NCBI RefSeq assembly: GCF_028752835.1
Contig: NZ_CP087952.1
Coordinates: 663,041 to 727,040 of the forward strand
DNA: 64,000 bases
Direction: 5' to 3'
Origin: Desulfosarcina sp. BuS5
GTDB lineage: Bacteria > Desulfobacterota > Desulfobacteria > Desulfobacterales > BuS5
Shown here: piece by piece, positions 7,581-17,300 of the stretch
How positions within the stretch are numbered: position 1 is the first letter of the stretch
How the letters are laid out: every line of letters begins with the position of its first letter
Translations under genes and position numbers: made by a program
Notes under the pieces: model-generated
Told to the model about the DNA's origin: nothing
Databases searched by the model: none
What the model saw: only the letters and a program-made list of their open reading frames with translations

Positions 7581-9068
7581 ATGTCATCAAAAAAAAATAA
7601 ATACAATGGAATTAACTTTTTAAATTCTATTGAAAAAACTGTATCAGATTATAATATGCTGCAACTTGGGGATTCTGTGCTGGTAACTGTTTCAGGCGGC
7701 CCTGATTCTGTGGCTCTTCTCCACGTTATGCTTGAATTGTCCTGTATCTTTTCATTAAGATTGGGAATAGCACACCTCAACCACTCTTTAAGGGGCAAAG
7801 AATCCGACAAGGATGCTATCTTTGTTGAGTCTATGGCACGTAGACTTGATCTTCCTTTTTATATTAGCAAAAAAGATGTCCGAGAATATCAGGCCGATAA
7901 CCGTCTCTCCCTGGAAGATGCAGCCAGGCGTGTGAGGTATTCTTTTTTCTACAAAACAGCTGAAAATCACGGCTTCACCAAAATAGCGCTTGGTCATCAC
8001 GCCGATGACAATGCCGAACTTGTTCTTATGAATATTTTACGCGGAGCGGGTCATCAAGGTATATCAGGAATACCGCCCGTAAGAGAAAGTTTGGCAAGTG
8101 GAAAAATTATCATACGCCCCCTTATAAGGTTAACAAGGGAGGAAATCTTATTTTTTTTAAAAGAAGAGGATTTGGAATATGTTACGGATCAATCTAATTA
8201 TGACACCAGCATGATCAGGAACCGGATACGTTGTAATTTAATTCCGGAATTAAAAGATTCGTATAATCCCAGGATAATTGAAGCGCTTAACAGGCTTTCA
8301 ACAATCGTCAGAACTGAAGAGATATGGATAGATAATTTAATTGATTCCATACTTGAAAAAAACAGCATCCCCATAAAGGATAATGAGCTGGAAATTTCAA
8401 TACCTGAAATAGAAGACATAGATGTTGCGGCGCTCAGGAGGATTGTAAGAAAGATCATTAAAATAATAAAAGGAGATCTTAAACGTATAACCTTATCGCA
8501 TATTGATTCTATAATAAATCTTCTTAAAGACGGGTCTTCCTCATGGAATATAGATTTGCCGGAAAGAATAAGAATCCGGAGAGATTATGATATTCTATTT
8601 ATTTCAAAAGAAAAAAAACCGCTGCGGGAATCAAGGCCTGAATTTTATGTTAATGAACTGCCGGCCTTTGAATATATTATCCCGCAACCTGAACATGAAT
8701 CCCCTGTTTTACTGTTTTTGGATAGATTAAATATTTATATGAAATTTTCTGTTATAGATAATATTAGCTTTACAGTTTTATGCAACCATGGAGATAAAAC
8801 AGCTTTTTTTGATATGGACGGTTTAAGCTTTCCATTGACGGTGAGAAATTTAAAACCGGGTGATCGTTTTCATCCTTTGGGTATGAAAGGCGCCCAGAAG
8901 GTAAAAAAATATTTTATAAATAAAAAGGTAACCAGAAAAAATCGTGTAAGCACACCTGTCCTGCTCAGTTTTAACAAAATAATCTGGCTTGTTGGACATC
9001 AGATTGATGAATCTGTAAAAATTAAAGATTCAACAGAGAAAGTGCTCAGTGTTGAACTTCTCCGATAG
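7581..9068 (+). CDS. tilS: tRNA(Ile)-lysidine synthase TilS
   Basis: TilS converts C34 of the tRNA-Ile CAU anticodon to lysidine, using ATP and lysine, so that the tRNA reads AUA. The 495-residue protein has the N-type PP-loop SGGPDS at residues 38-43, the downstream GHHADDNAELVLMN block, and the C-terminal domain typical of longer TilS proteins (RNLKPGDRFHPLGMKG). It heads the conserved tilS-ftsH-folP order known in Desulfobacterota. About 139 bp separate it from ftsH. The gene looks intact. Confidence 0.95.
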   Translation: MSSKKNKYNGINFLNSIEKTVSDYNMLQLGDSVLVTVSGGPDSVALLHVMLELSCIFSLRLGIAHLNHSLRGKESDKDAIFVESMARRLDLPFYISKKDVREYQADNRLSLEDAARRVRYSFFYKTAENHGFTKIALGHHADDNAELVLMNILRGAGHQGISGIPPVRESLASGKIIIRPLIRLTREEILFFLKEEDLEYVTDQSNYDTSMIRNRIRCNLIPELKDSYNPRIIEALNRLSTIVRTEEIWIDNLIDSILEKNSIPIKDNELEISIPEIEDIDVAALRRIVRKIIKIIKGDLKRITLSHIDSIINLLKDGSSSWNIDLPERIRIRRDYDILFISKEKKPLRESRPEFYVNELPAFEYIIPQPEHESPVLLFLDRLNIYMKFSVIDNISFTVLCNHGDKTAFFDMDGLSFPLTVRNLKPGDRFHPLGMKGAQKVKKYFINKKVTRKNRVSTPVLLSFNKIIWLVGHQIDESVKIKDSTEKVLSVELLR

Positions 9069-9207
9069 GTTGCCGGGAGGCTCAATCCCTTTCATGTGCC
9101 ATTAAATTGCTGCTAAGGGCTCGATAGGTCACCTTTTGCTTGCTAAATCATCAATAATGATTAAAATAACTATTTTTATTAACACTCTTTCCGGGAGGTA
9201 CTTTTAG

Positions 9208-11049
9208 TTGAATGCTTTTTATAAAAACCTGGCCTTGTGGATCGTCATAACATTAATGATGATCATGCTGTATAACCTTTTTAACCAGCAGCGGGTGTCA
9301 GAGACAAATATAAATTATACCGACTTTCTTTCAATGGTTGATTCCGAGCGGGTAAGGGGGGTCACTATCCAGGGGCAGGAGCTGTATATTACAGATACTA
9401 ACGGAGCGCGCTTTAAGGTTTTTGCTCCACAGGACGGAGATCTGATAAAAATATTGAGGACAAAGGGGGTGGCGATTAACGTAAAACCTCCGGTCGAGTC
9501 GCCCTGGTACATGTCAATTTTTATTTCCTGGTTTCCTATGCTTGTTCTTATAGGCGTATGGATTTTTTTTATGCGCCAGATGCAGGGAGGCGGGGGAAAA
9601 GCCATGTCCTTCGGAAAGAGCAGAGCGCGACTCCTGTCGGATCAGCTTGATAAAGTTACTTTTGAAAATGTAGCAGGTATTGATGAGGCCAAGGAAGAGC
9701 TTCAAGAGATAATTAATTTTTTAAAAGAGCCGAAAAAATTTACGCGTCTGGGAGGACGAATACCAAAGGGTGTGCTTTTGATGGGATCGCCGGGCACGGG
9801 GAAGACACTTCTGGCAAGGGCTATTGCGGGAGAGGCTGATGTCCCATTTTTCAGCATCAGTGGTTCGGATTTTGTTGAGATGTTTGTGGGAGTCGGAGCG
9901 TCCAGGGTCAGAGATCTTTTTATACAGGGGAAAAAAAATGCGCCATGCATAATTTTTATTGATGAGATTGATGCTGTGGGAAGACATCGCGGCGCCGGCC
10001 TCGGCGGGGGTCATGATGAAAGGGAGCAAACCTTAAACCAGCTCCTGGTGGAGATGGACGGATTTGAATCTAATGAAGGCGTCATCCTTATTTCCGCAAC
10101 AAACCGGCCGGATGTGCTCGATCCTGCTCTTTTACGGCCCGGACGATTCGACCGCCAGGTAGTCGTTCCCCTTCCGGACATAAAAGGCCGGGAAGAGATA
10201 CTTAAAGTGCATATGAAAAAGACACCGATCGACTCTGATGTGGATAAGGTTGTTCTTGCAAAGGGAACCCCCGGTTTTTCAGGCGCTGATCTTGAAAATC
10301 TGGTTAATGAAGCTGCTCTTCTTGCGGCTAAAAGAGATAAAGAGAAGATCGGCATGTCTGATCTGGAGGATGCCAAAGACAAAGTCTACATGGGGCTTGA
10401 GCGTAAATCGAAGGTAGTTAAGGAGGAAGACCGAAAGATTACAGCATACCATGAAGGCGGGCATGCCCTTGTCGCCAGATTCCTGCCTGATACTGATAAG
10501 GTTAATAAGATAACCATTATTCCCAGGGGACGCGCTGCCGGTGTAACATGGTTTTTGCCTGAGGAGCGTGATTTCAAGTTTAAAGATCAGCTCGAGAATG
10601 AACTTTCCGTAGCATTCGGAGGCCGGGTGGCCGAGGAGATAGTATTTAATCGTTTAAGCACAGGCGCTTCGAATGATATCAAACAGGCAACAGATATTGC
10701 TCAGAGAATGATACGTTCCTGGGGCATGAGTGAAACCCTCGGCCCTTTGTCATACGCAAAGGATGAGGAACAGATTTTTTTGGGGCGGGAAATATCCCAG
10801 CACAGGGATTATTCCGAGGAGACCGCCAAAAAAATCGACGAAGAGATCAACAGTCTGATAAAAAAGGCTTACAAAACAGCGCAGAAGGTGTTGAATGAAA
10901 ATCTGGATATCCTTCACAAGCTGGCGGAACTTCTTCTTGAAAAGGAGACTGTTATGGGCGCAGAGCTTGACAGTCTGATAATTTCCATGAAACCTGAATT
11001 TGAGCAGACCGTTAAGGACAACGATCAGGGAGCAGACAGCACGAATTGA
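9208..11049 (+). CDS. ftsH: ATP-dependent zinc metalloprotease FtsH
   Basis: FtsH is the membrane-anchored AAA+ protease that degrades damaged membrane proteins and short-lived regulators. This 613-residue copy starts at a TTG with GGGAGG 9 nt upstream, giving the usual N-terminus [10 protein letters not shown]. Two membrane segments lie at about 9-24 and 104-122. The AAA module has Walker A GSPGTGKT at 193-200, Walker [10 protein letters not shown] and the second region of homology [20 protein letters not shown]. The protease has the zinc site HEGGH near residue 415. Length and motif order are normal. It overlaps folP by 4 bp. Confidence 0.97.
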   Translation: MNAFYKNLALWIVITLMMIMLYNLFNQQRVSETNINYTDFLSMVDSERVRGVTIQGQELYITDTNGARFKVFAPQDGDLIKILRTKGVAINVKPPVESPWYMSIFISWFPMLVLIGVWIFFMRQMQGGGGKAMSFGKSRARLLSDQLDKVTFENVAGIDEAKEELQEIINFLKEPKKFTRLGGRIPKGVLLMGSPGTGKTLLARAIAGEADVPFFSISGSDFVEMFVGVGASRVRDLFIQGKKNAPCIIFIDEIDAVGRHRGAGLGGGHDEREQTLNQLLVEMDGFESNEGVILISATNRPDVLDPALLRPGRFDRQVVVPLPDIKGREEILKVHMKKTPIDSDVDKVVLAKGTPGFSGADLENLVNEAALLAAKRDKEKIGMSDLEDAKDKVYMGLERKSKVVKEEDRKITAYHEGGHALVARFLPDTDKVNKITIIPRGRAAGVTWFLPEERDFKFKDQLENELSVAFGGRVAEEIVFNRLSTGASNDIKQATDIAQRMIRSWGMSETLGPLSYAKDEEQIFLGREISQHRDYSEETAKKIDEEINSLIKKAYKTAQKVLNENLDILHKLAELLLEKETVMGAELDSLIISMKPEFEQTVKDNDQGADSTN

Positions 11050-11930
11050 GCAGGCAAAAATATATCATTTCCTGGGGCAAGCATACTCTGAAACTCGGGG
11101 ATAAAACCCGTATAATGGGTATTTTAAATGTTACCCCCGATTCTTTTTCAGATGGAGGAACTTTTTTAGCTTGCGATGATGCCGTGGCCCATGCTGCGCG
11201 ATTGGTCGAAGATGGAGCGGATATAATAGATATAGGTGGTGAATCGACTCGGCCGTTTTCCGATCCGGTATCCATGGAAGATGAGATTGGGCGTGTTATT
11301 CCTGTAATAGAAAAACTTGCAGGAAGCATCAAGGTTCCTGTTTCCATAGATACAACCAAAGCGAGTGTTGCAAAACAGGCGATAGAAGCCGGCGCTTCGA
11401 TTATAAACGATATCAGTGGGATGCGTCTAGATCATAATATGGCAGGTGTTGCCGCTGAATATTCTGTGCCGGTTATCATGATGCATATGCAGGGATCGCC
11501 CCAAACCATGCAGATTTCTCCGTTTTATGATGATCTGACAGGGGAGATAAAAGATTTTTTTCAACATTCAATAGATTCAGCCGTCAAAAGAGGAATCTTG
11601 CGGTCAAGAATAATAATCGATCCTGGAATCGGCTTTGGGAAAACCCTGAAACATAATCTGCTTATTATAAAAAATCTATCCGACTTTGATACTCTTGATG
11701 TGCCGATTTTAATCGGGCCTTCGCGGAAATCTTTTTTAAAAAATTTACTTAAAGATGAGTTAAAGGAAGATTCAGAACACGATTTGTCGCTAATTGAATC
11801 AGGCACCCAGGCTGCTGTTGCGGCAGCGGCTTTAAACGGAGCGCATATTGTCAGGGTTCATGATGTGGCCGGCACGCGTAACACATTGAAAATTATAGAC
11901 GCAATTAATCAAAACCGTCATGATAGTTAA
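11046..11930 (+). CDS. folP: Dihydropteroate synthase FolP
   Basis: FolP joins 6-hydroxymethyl-dihydropterin diphosphate to p-aminobenzoate in folate synthesis. The 294-residue protein has both family signatures, LNVTPDSFSDGG near the start and GGESTRPFSD about 50 residues later, with DPGIGFGKT in the middle and a conserved SRKSF segment. The start is a TTG whose last two bases lie within the ftsH stop, an arrangement that suggests coupling; no ATG is available before the first signature. In related genomes cdaA and ybbR usually follow, but here only a YbbR remnant is left. Confidence 0.95.
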   Translation: MSRQKYIISWGKHTLKLGDKTRIMGILNVTPDSFSDGGTFLACDDAVAHAARLVEDGADIIDIGGESTRPFSDPVSMEDEIGRVIPVIEKLAGSIKVPVSIDTTKASVAKQAIEAGASIINDISGMRLDHNMAGVAAEYSVPVIMMHMQGSPQTMQISPFYDDLTGEIKDFFQHSIDSAVKRGILRSRIIIDPGIGFGKTLKHNLLIIKNLSDFDTLDVPILIGPSRKSFLKNLLKDELKEDSEHDLSLIESGTQAAVAAAALNGAHIVRVHDVAGTRNTLKIIDAINQNRHDS

Positions 11931-12025
11931 GAGATATCTATCTACCTTTGGACGTCGCTATTCAAGGTATATTTATTTCATACCTGCGGTTGTATCTATT
12001 TTATATATCCTCTATTCTTGATTAA

Positions 12026-12166
12026 ATCGATCCTGATAAAGATATTAAAATCTTCGTTGATTTGAAAGATTTGAAACCGGGTGAATATGTTAAACATGCA
12101 TCTATAAAAATACCTGTTCAAACAACTTTAACCGGAGTAAAGCCTGAAATGTTTACCGTAAGAGTT
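12026..12166 (+). pseudogene. Remnant of a YbbR/CdaR domain protein
   Basis: After an in-frame TAA the frame reads DPDKDIKIFVDLKDLKPG and continues through VKHASIKIPV to KPEMFTVRV, which resembles the last repeat of YbbR (CdaR) proteins. Those proteins normally lie after folP and cdaA and regulate the di-AMP cyclase. No cdaA frame is present between folP and this fragment, so a deletion of roughly 1.5-2 kb has probably happened. The similarity is judged from memory of the domain pattern, hence moderate confidence. The rest of 11931-12234 holds only this and the palindrome at 12170. Confidence 0.45.
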
Positions 12167-12169
12167 GTA

Positions 12170-12190
12170 GGGGTACGATGCATCGTGCCC
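12170..12190. repeat. REP-like palindrome GGGGTACGATGCATCGTGCCC
   Basis: A 21-base palindrome with one mismatch, of the sort found scattered in many proteobacterial genomes. It directly follows the YbbR-like remnant and may mark the deletion junction. Confidence 0.5.
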
Positions 12191-12234
12191 ATGCCGATAG
12201 ATTTTCAGGGCCAACCAATTAGGGGGAATCCGTT

Positions 12235-13944
12235 TTGGAAGAATTAACAAAAGCACAAAAGGGGCGGCTTGCAATAAGATCTTTTAAAACTATTGCGGAT
12301 GCTCTTGCATTGAGAGGATATTATAAGCCTTCGGGGAAGTCGGGGCAAACACTCGAAGATGCATTAAAATGGATCAGTCCTGAGATATACGGCACAATTA
12401 ATGACCCGAGAAGCATAGAGATTAGAGGTCTGCAATATGTACTGGAAAGATTGCCCAGGGGCATTGAAGAATGTTCACGGATTATATTAACCGCCCAGGA
12501 TGATTTCGAGCAGACTTCATTTGAAAAAATAGAGCCTCCCAAAAGGAGAAGAATCGCGTATCGCATAAGCAGCAATGAGATCTGCTTTGTTATTACAAGA
12601 GGATTGAGCAGTGAGATGTATGATCTCCTTACACATTTGACGTTTCTCAACATTGAGGCAAATAAGATATATAATCAGACCAAAGATCTATCAGGTGATA
12701 TAACCGTTGAATGGCGGGAACTTGAGAAAAATGTAACAAGCGGCTCAGTATTAAAGGGAAAACGGCTGGACAAGGCAATCTGGAATTTAAGTATAATCCT
12801 GGGACGAACATATCATGAGACAAGAAAAACATACGAGTATCTTGAAAAAAGCAAGGAAGAGAAAAAGAGTAATGCGGGTCTGTTCCAAATAATCTACCAG
12901 TTGGGAAAACGTGTGGAAAGCGGGAAGTTGTCCAGGGATAATGAACTATTAATATATTTTACTCCATCTTTCCGGGATATGATGGGGCATCATAAACATA
13001 GCCGGGCCTGGGCTCAAGAGATAAAAGATAAATTATCAGAACTGGGGTTTGAGAATCGGCCATTACATATTATAAGCGCAAACATGCATAGTATTGTTAA
13101 TTTGTTATATGCATACTCCGCAATGGAAAAAAATATCGCTGGGAAAAACATTGGGGATCTTTACAGCTTTATTAATCAGATCAGGGGGAAAGAAGAAAAA
13201 ATCATAAGCTATGCCGTAAAGCATGGTCTGTTGGAGCTGCCCGATTCTTCCGGGGCGCATATAGATTGCCAGATAATAGATGCTTCCAGGTTGGAATCTT
13301 TAAAGTTACATCCTGAATTAAGCGTTAATAAAGCCGTTTTGAAAAAGAACAAGCCTGTTATCCTGGTAATGGATTATGCGTTCGGGACCCAGGCATTTGA
13401 AGTTATGGATGAACTTCTCAATTCCGGTTTTGAAAGCAGGTCAACACAAATTGAGGATGTACAATCTATTTCAATTATGGGCAAAGCAGGTATTCTGCCG
13501 GGAAAAAAGGGGGACATAATTCTTGCAACTGCCCATGTCCTTGAAGGAATTCCGCATAATTATCTCATCAACAATGATTTAGAAAAAAAAGATTTTGATG
13601 ATTCAGTAAATGTTTATACCGGCCCTGTTGTCACTGTTCTCGGGACGTCTCTTCAAAACAGGGATGTTCTGGAAAAGTTTCAAACAGCAAGCTGGAAAGC
13701 GGTGGGCCTGGAGATGGAGGGCGGCCATTATCAGCGAGCAATAAATGCGGCCATCATCAGAGGGCATGTATCAAAAAAAATAAAGACACGATATGCATAT
13801 TATGCATCGGATAATCCTCTCTCCAGCGGAGAAACACTTGCTTCGGGCAGCATGGGAGACGAAGGAATTCGGCCCACATACATGATAACAAAGGTTATAC
13901 TGGAAAAAATATTAAATGTTAAAGATAAATCTCCAGATAAATAA
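12235..13944 (+). CDS. Phosphorylase-superfamily-like protein (DUF6909-like)
   Basis: The 569-residue protein starts at a TTG with AGGGGG upstream. The N-terminal half is helical and unknown to me. The C-terminal 220 residues resemble nucleoside phosphorylases of the PNP/UDP superfamily: VILVMDYAFGTQAF, ILATAHVLEG, and GLEMEGGHYQRAI, where the ME pair matches the purine-ribose binding signature. I believe such proteins are catalogued as DUF6909, but the substrate is not known. It stands alone after the folP block, and its 3' end abuts transposase debris on the other strand. Any nucleoside role is inference. Confidence 0.5.
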   Translation: MEELTKAQKGRLAIRSFKTIADALALRGYYKPSGKSGQTLEDALKWISPEIYGTINDPRSIEIRGLQYVLERLPRGIEECSRIILTAQDDFEQTSFEKIEPPKRRRIAYRISSNEICFVITRGLSSEMYDLLTHLTFLNIEANKIYNQTKDLSGDITVEWRELEKNVTSGSVLKGKRLDKAIWNLSIILGRTYHETRKTYEYLEKSKEEKKSNAGLFQIIYQLGKRVESGKLSRDNELLIYFTPSFRDMMGHHKHSRAWAQEIKDKLSELGFENRPLHIISANMHSIVNLLYAYSAMEKNIAGKNIGDLYSFINQIRGKEEKIISYAVKHGLLELPDSSGAHIDCQIIDASRLESLKLHPELSVNKAVLKKNKPVILVMDYAFGTQAFEVMDELLNSGFESRSTQIEDVQSISIMGKAGILPGKKGDIILATAHVLEGIPHNYLINNDLEKKDFDDSVNVYTGPVVTVLGTSLQNRDVLEKFQTASWKAVGLEMEGGHYQRAINAAIIRGHVSKKIKTRYAYYASDNPLSSGETLASGSMGDEGIRPTYMITKVILEKILNVKDKSPDK

Positions 13945-13954
13945 TTTTTTTTAT

Positions 13955-14050
13955 TGTTTCTTCATCCAATCCTACCGTGCTAACGCAACAACCTCTTGTC
14001 CAAAAATGTAATCCAGTTACAACAATTCCCGATTGGGGCCAGAATGCCCT
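13955..14050 (-). pseudogene. C-terminal fragment of an IS200/IS605-type TnpA
   Basis: On the minus strand one frame reads AFWPQSGIVVTG then LHFWTRGCCVSTVGLDEETI, which closely follows the C-terminal end of IS200/IS605 Y1 transposases (the FWSRGYCVSTVG-DEE pattern). Nothing upstream restores the HUH or Tyr motif, so it is a dead remnant of about 32 codons wedged after the phosphorylase-like gene. Confidence 0.55.
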
Positions 14051-14051
14051 A

Positions 14052-14345
14052 AAATAGCGAAGTAAAGAAAGCGCGTTTATCTAAAAAATTTAAAATTCCA
14101 TCTAAAATCAAAAAACGAAAACATTTAAATGCAGATGCCTTGTTTATAGCAATATTGCGAGGTTTAGTGAAAAAAACACGCCGGGTCACCAGCAATTCTT
14201 TGAACGATACATTATAATATTCACAAATCTTTGAAATTATATCTTCAGGCGAAGGTGTCAGTGGACTGCGATTTGATGTCGTGGCAGAGGAGTAAGAATC
14301 GGGTTTAGGCAAACTCGTAATAGATAAGGAACGGGGACGAAATAT
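14052..14345 (-). pseudogene. C-terminal fragment of a REP-associated tyrosine transposase
   Basis: The frame reads SPEDIISKICEYYNVSFKEL and then LLVTRRVFFTKPRNIAINKA, the DnaA-like C-terminal helix region found in REP-associated (RAYT) Y1 transposases. The catalytic N-terminal part is missing. The fragment begins exactly where the large pseudokinase gene stops, next to AACGGGGACGAAAT at 14331-14344. It therefore probably marks an insertion that cut off the 3' end of that gene. Confidence 0.5.
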
Positions 14346-14349
14346 TTTT

Positions 14350-17300
14350 TTACAGCGACGGCCTTTCAACCTTCTTCAACTCCTCAACCAGTATGGCATT
14401 TTCCATAGAAACTGCTGCTTGGGAAGTTAAAAGACTGGTGAACTCAACCTGGTCTTTTGTAAACATTGAGCTGATCATATTGTTTTGCAAGTAAAGAATT
14501 CCCTTCATCTCTCGCTGTTTCATTATCGGCAAGCACAAGACTGAACGGATTTTCAATTTCTGAACATCTTCGTCAAAGGCAAAAGATCCTCCAGCCATAG
14601 CATTTTCAAGGATCACGGTTTTTTTTGTGCGATGAACATAACGGACGATGGCATGGCTCAATCCCCTGGTATGGGGGAAAGGTTCATTTTTTAATGCAAC
14701 ATCGAGGATATTTCCCTTAATCCCTTCAGCTCTCAAAAAGAGTTTTCCTTTAGTTTCCATGAAAAGATAACCGCTTGAAGCCCCCTGCCTTTCCATAACC
14801 GATTTCATTATTATTATTAAGAGCTTGCTCAAATCGAGTTCTTGCGAGATAGCAAGAGATGCCTTCATAAGATATGAAGTATCAAGTTCTTGAATCGGCA
14901 AAGCTTGCGTCCACTGCTCTGAAATAAGATATTGGGGGTAGTTGTTATTGATGAGGATCAGTTTCTGCTCTGCATTGCACCTGCCGTAAAGCAAGGCCGC
15001 CTCTTGAATATGAAACCGTGCCTGCCTTTGGCCTCTAGCCGCCAGCAATTCGCCTAAACATTCATGAATGTGACCTTCGAGGAGTATGTAACCATGCTCG
15101 TGGGCGGTATCTGCGGCATCGAAGTAAAGATTTCTCGCTTCTTTAAAGTTATTGACAGTACTCTCGGTAAAACGGACATTCTCAGCGCTCATTAACGCAA
15201 GATAAGGTCTGAGAATCGGTCCCTGTTTTGACCACGTTTCAACTTTTCCCATACACAGATCCAATTCTTTCTTCAGCTTTTCCACTTCAGTGGTTGAAAC
15301 TTTTCTCTTCTCACATCTTAGTATCGTTAAAAAATAAAAAACAAACCAAAGCCTGTTAAGTATGTTGTCGGTTAGACCTCTTAGATATGATCCGGCCTTT
15401 TCAAAAACGAGAACGGCACCGTCATACTTACCCAGATAATAGAGGCTAATGCCTTTTAAAGTATAGTAACAACCGATTGAAACAACGTGCTTATCCTGAA
15501 TCCATTGCTTTATTTTACCATCCATATCCTTGATAGAGGTCACTGTTCTGCCTGGGTTTATCTCATCACACCATCCAGCCAGAACCGCTTCCGCAAGTCC
15601 TGACGACAAAGAAAGGTTATATTTATTGGTGAACTCTATACATTCATAAACATATTCTTTTGTTTTGCTTAAATTCTCTCCCTTGGTAATCAAATTCCAT
15701 ATCAGCGGGGCGTAAGAAAGGCCTCCGTTGTAAAGATCTCCGCAGGTCTTTCCTCTTTGTATATTCTCCAGGCATAGTTCGACAATATCTTCCGGACGGC
15801 TTCGATTGTGAACATTGCACCAAAGGATTCCGTTTATTCCCCTAGTAGCGCCGAATGTATTTGGATATCTTTCAGATAATGCAACGGCCAGGTCTTCATA
15901 CCTGAACGACATTTCAAACTTGTCTCGCTGTTGAAGATAAAGCCCCATAATACAGAACGAATATATCACCGATTCATCCATTCCTCCGGCAAGGCAGTTT
16001 TGAGTGGATTGAATACCTGAAAGAAAAAGCTGAGAAACCATTCCGGAAAGGTAATAATCGGGAATAAGTTCACTATATATGGCGAGTTCAATCCGAATTG
16101 CTCTATCATCTGTGGGCTCCATTTCAAGAATTGTCTTCCATACATCCGGATTTTCCTTATGGATCTTTTTGATTAGTTCTTCACACTTTGATAAAATCAG
16201 GACATCATCTTTGGGAATCGCTTTGTCAAAAAAGGCAAGGCCTCGGTTTGCAGTCTCAATAGCATTTTCAAAATAGCCCAGTGAAGAAAAGCCGGCTGTC
16301 TGCTCATATAAACACTCTACCCTGTCGAGATCTGTAATCGATTTTTCGAGGAGCAGATTAAGCAAAACTTCTGATTTTTCCTGATTTCCCCGGGTCAATT
16401 CACTTCTTGCAAGGCTCTTATATACTTTAAAGGTAAATTCATAATTCGTGTCCCAGGAATTTTCGGGTAAAAGCATTTGGCACTCTTTAAAGAAACGATT
16501 GGCCGCTTCAAGGGCAAGAGCGTCGACAGCCTTTTCCCCTGCATGATAATTAAGCTTTGCGTCTCGATAACGAATTGCCCTTTCAGGTTTCTGTTTCCTT
16601 CCCTTATTCAGATGTTCAACAATGGAAAAAAGATTATCAACTTTTTTCAGTTCGGTTCCTTTTGGAACAGCTTTTATGTAAGATTCGGCGATATGTGAAT
16701 GAAGATCGCGCAGCTTTTCAGCATCAAGGGTTTTATCAACGGCTTCCTGAATTCTATCATGGAAGAAACTAAGGTGTGAAGTCCCTTTTATCAATACACG
16801 CTGCTCAAATGCGGCAGATAAATCCTGATAAAGAATATCCAGATCTTTGCCGGTTATCAGGCTCAAGTCAAGGGCCTTGAAGCTTGCTCCGAGACAGGCT
16901 GCAATCTGAAGCAGTTTGACGGTTTTTATCGGCAGCCTTCTTATCTTGTCTGTAAATAACGCCACAATTGTATCCGGAATCTCATGCTTCTTGATCTGTT
17001 CAATATCCCATTGCCATACGCCGTCTTCTCCGAGATTGATCAGTCTTTTCCTGTGCAGCCAGGAAAGGCTTTCATTCAAATAAAGGGGGTTTCCCTCTGA
17101 AATTGAAAATACAATCTTTGTCAATGCATCTGTCCGCAGAGAAGAAGTATTGATGATATGGGCAACCATTTCATTTGAATAATTTAAATTCAATTCATGC
17201 AAGCGAAGTTCAAGCAGGGATGTACCTGTTTTTCTGACTTTTTTAAGTATTCGGCTCAATGGATGAGTCTCGCTAACTTCATTATGTCGATAAGCCCCCA

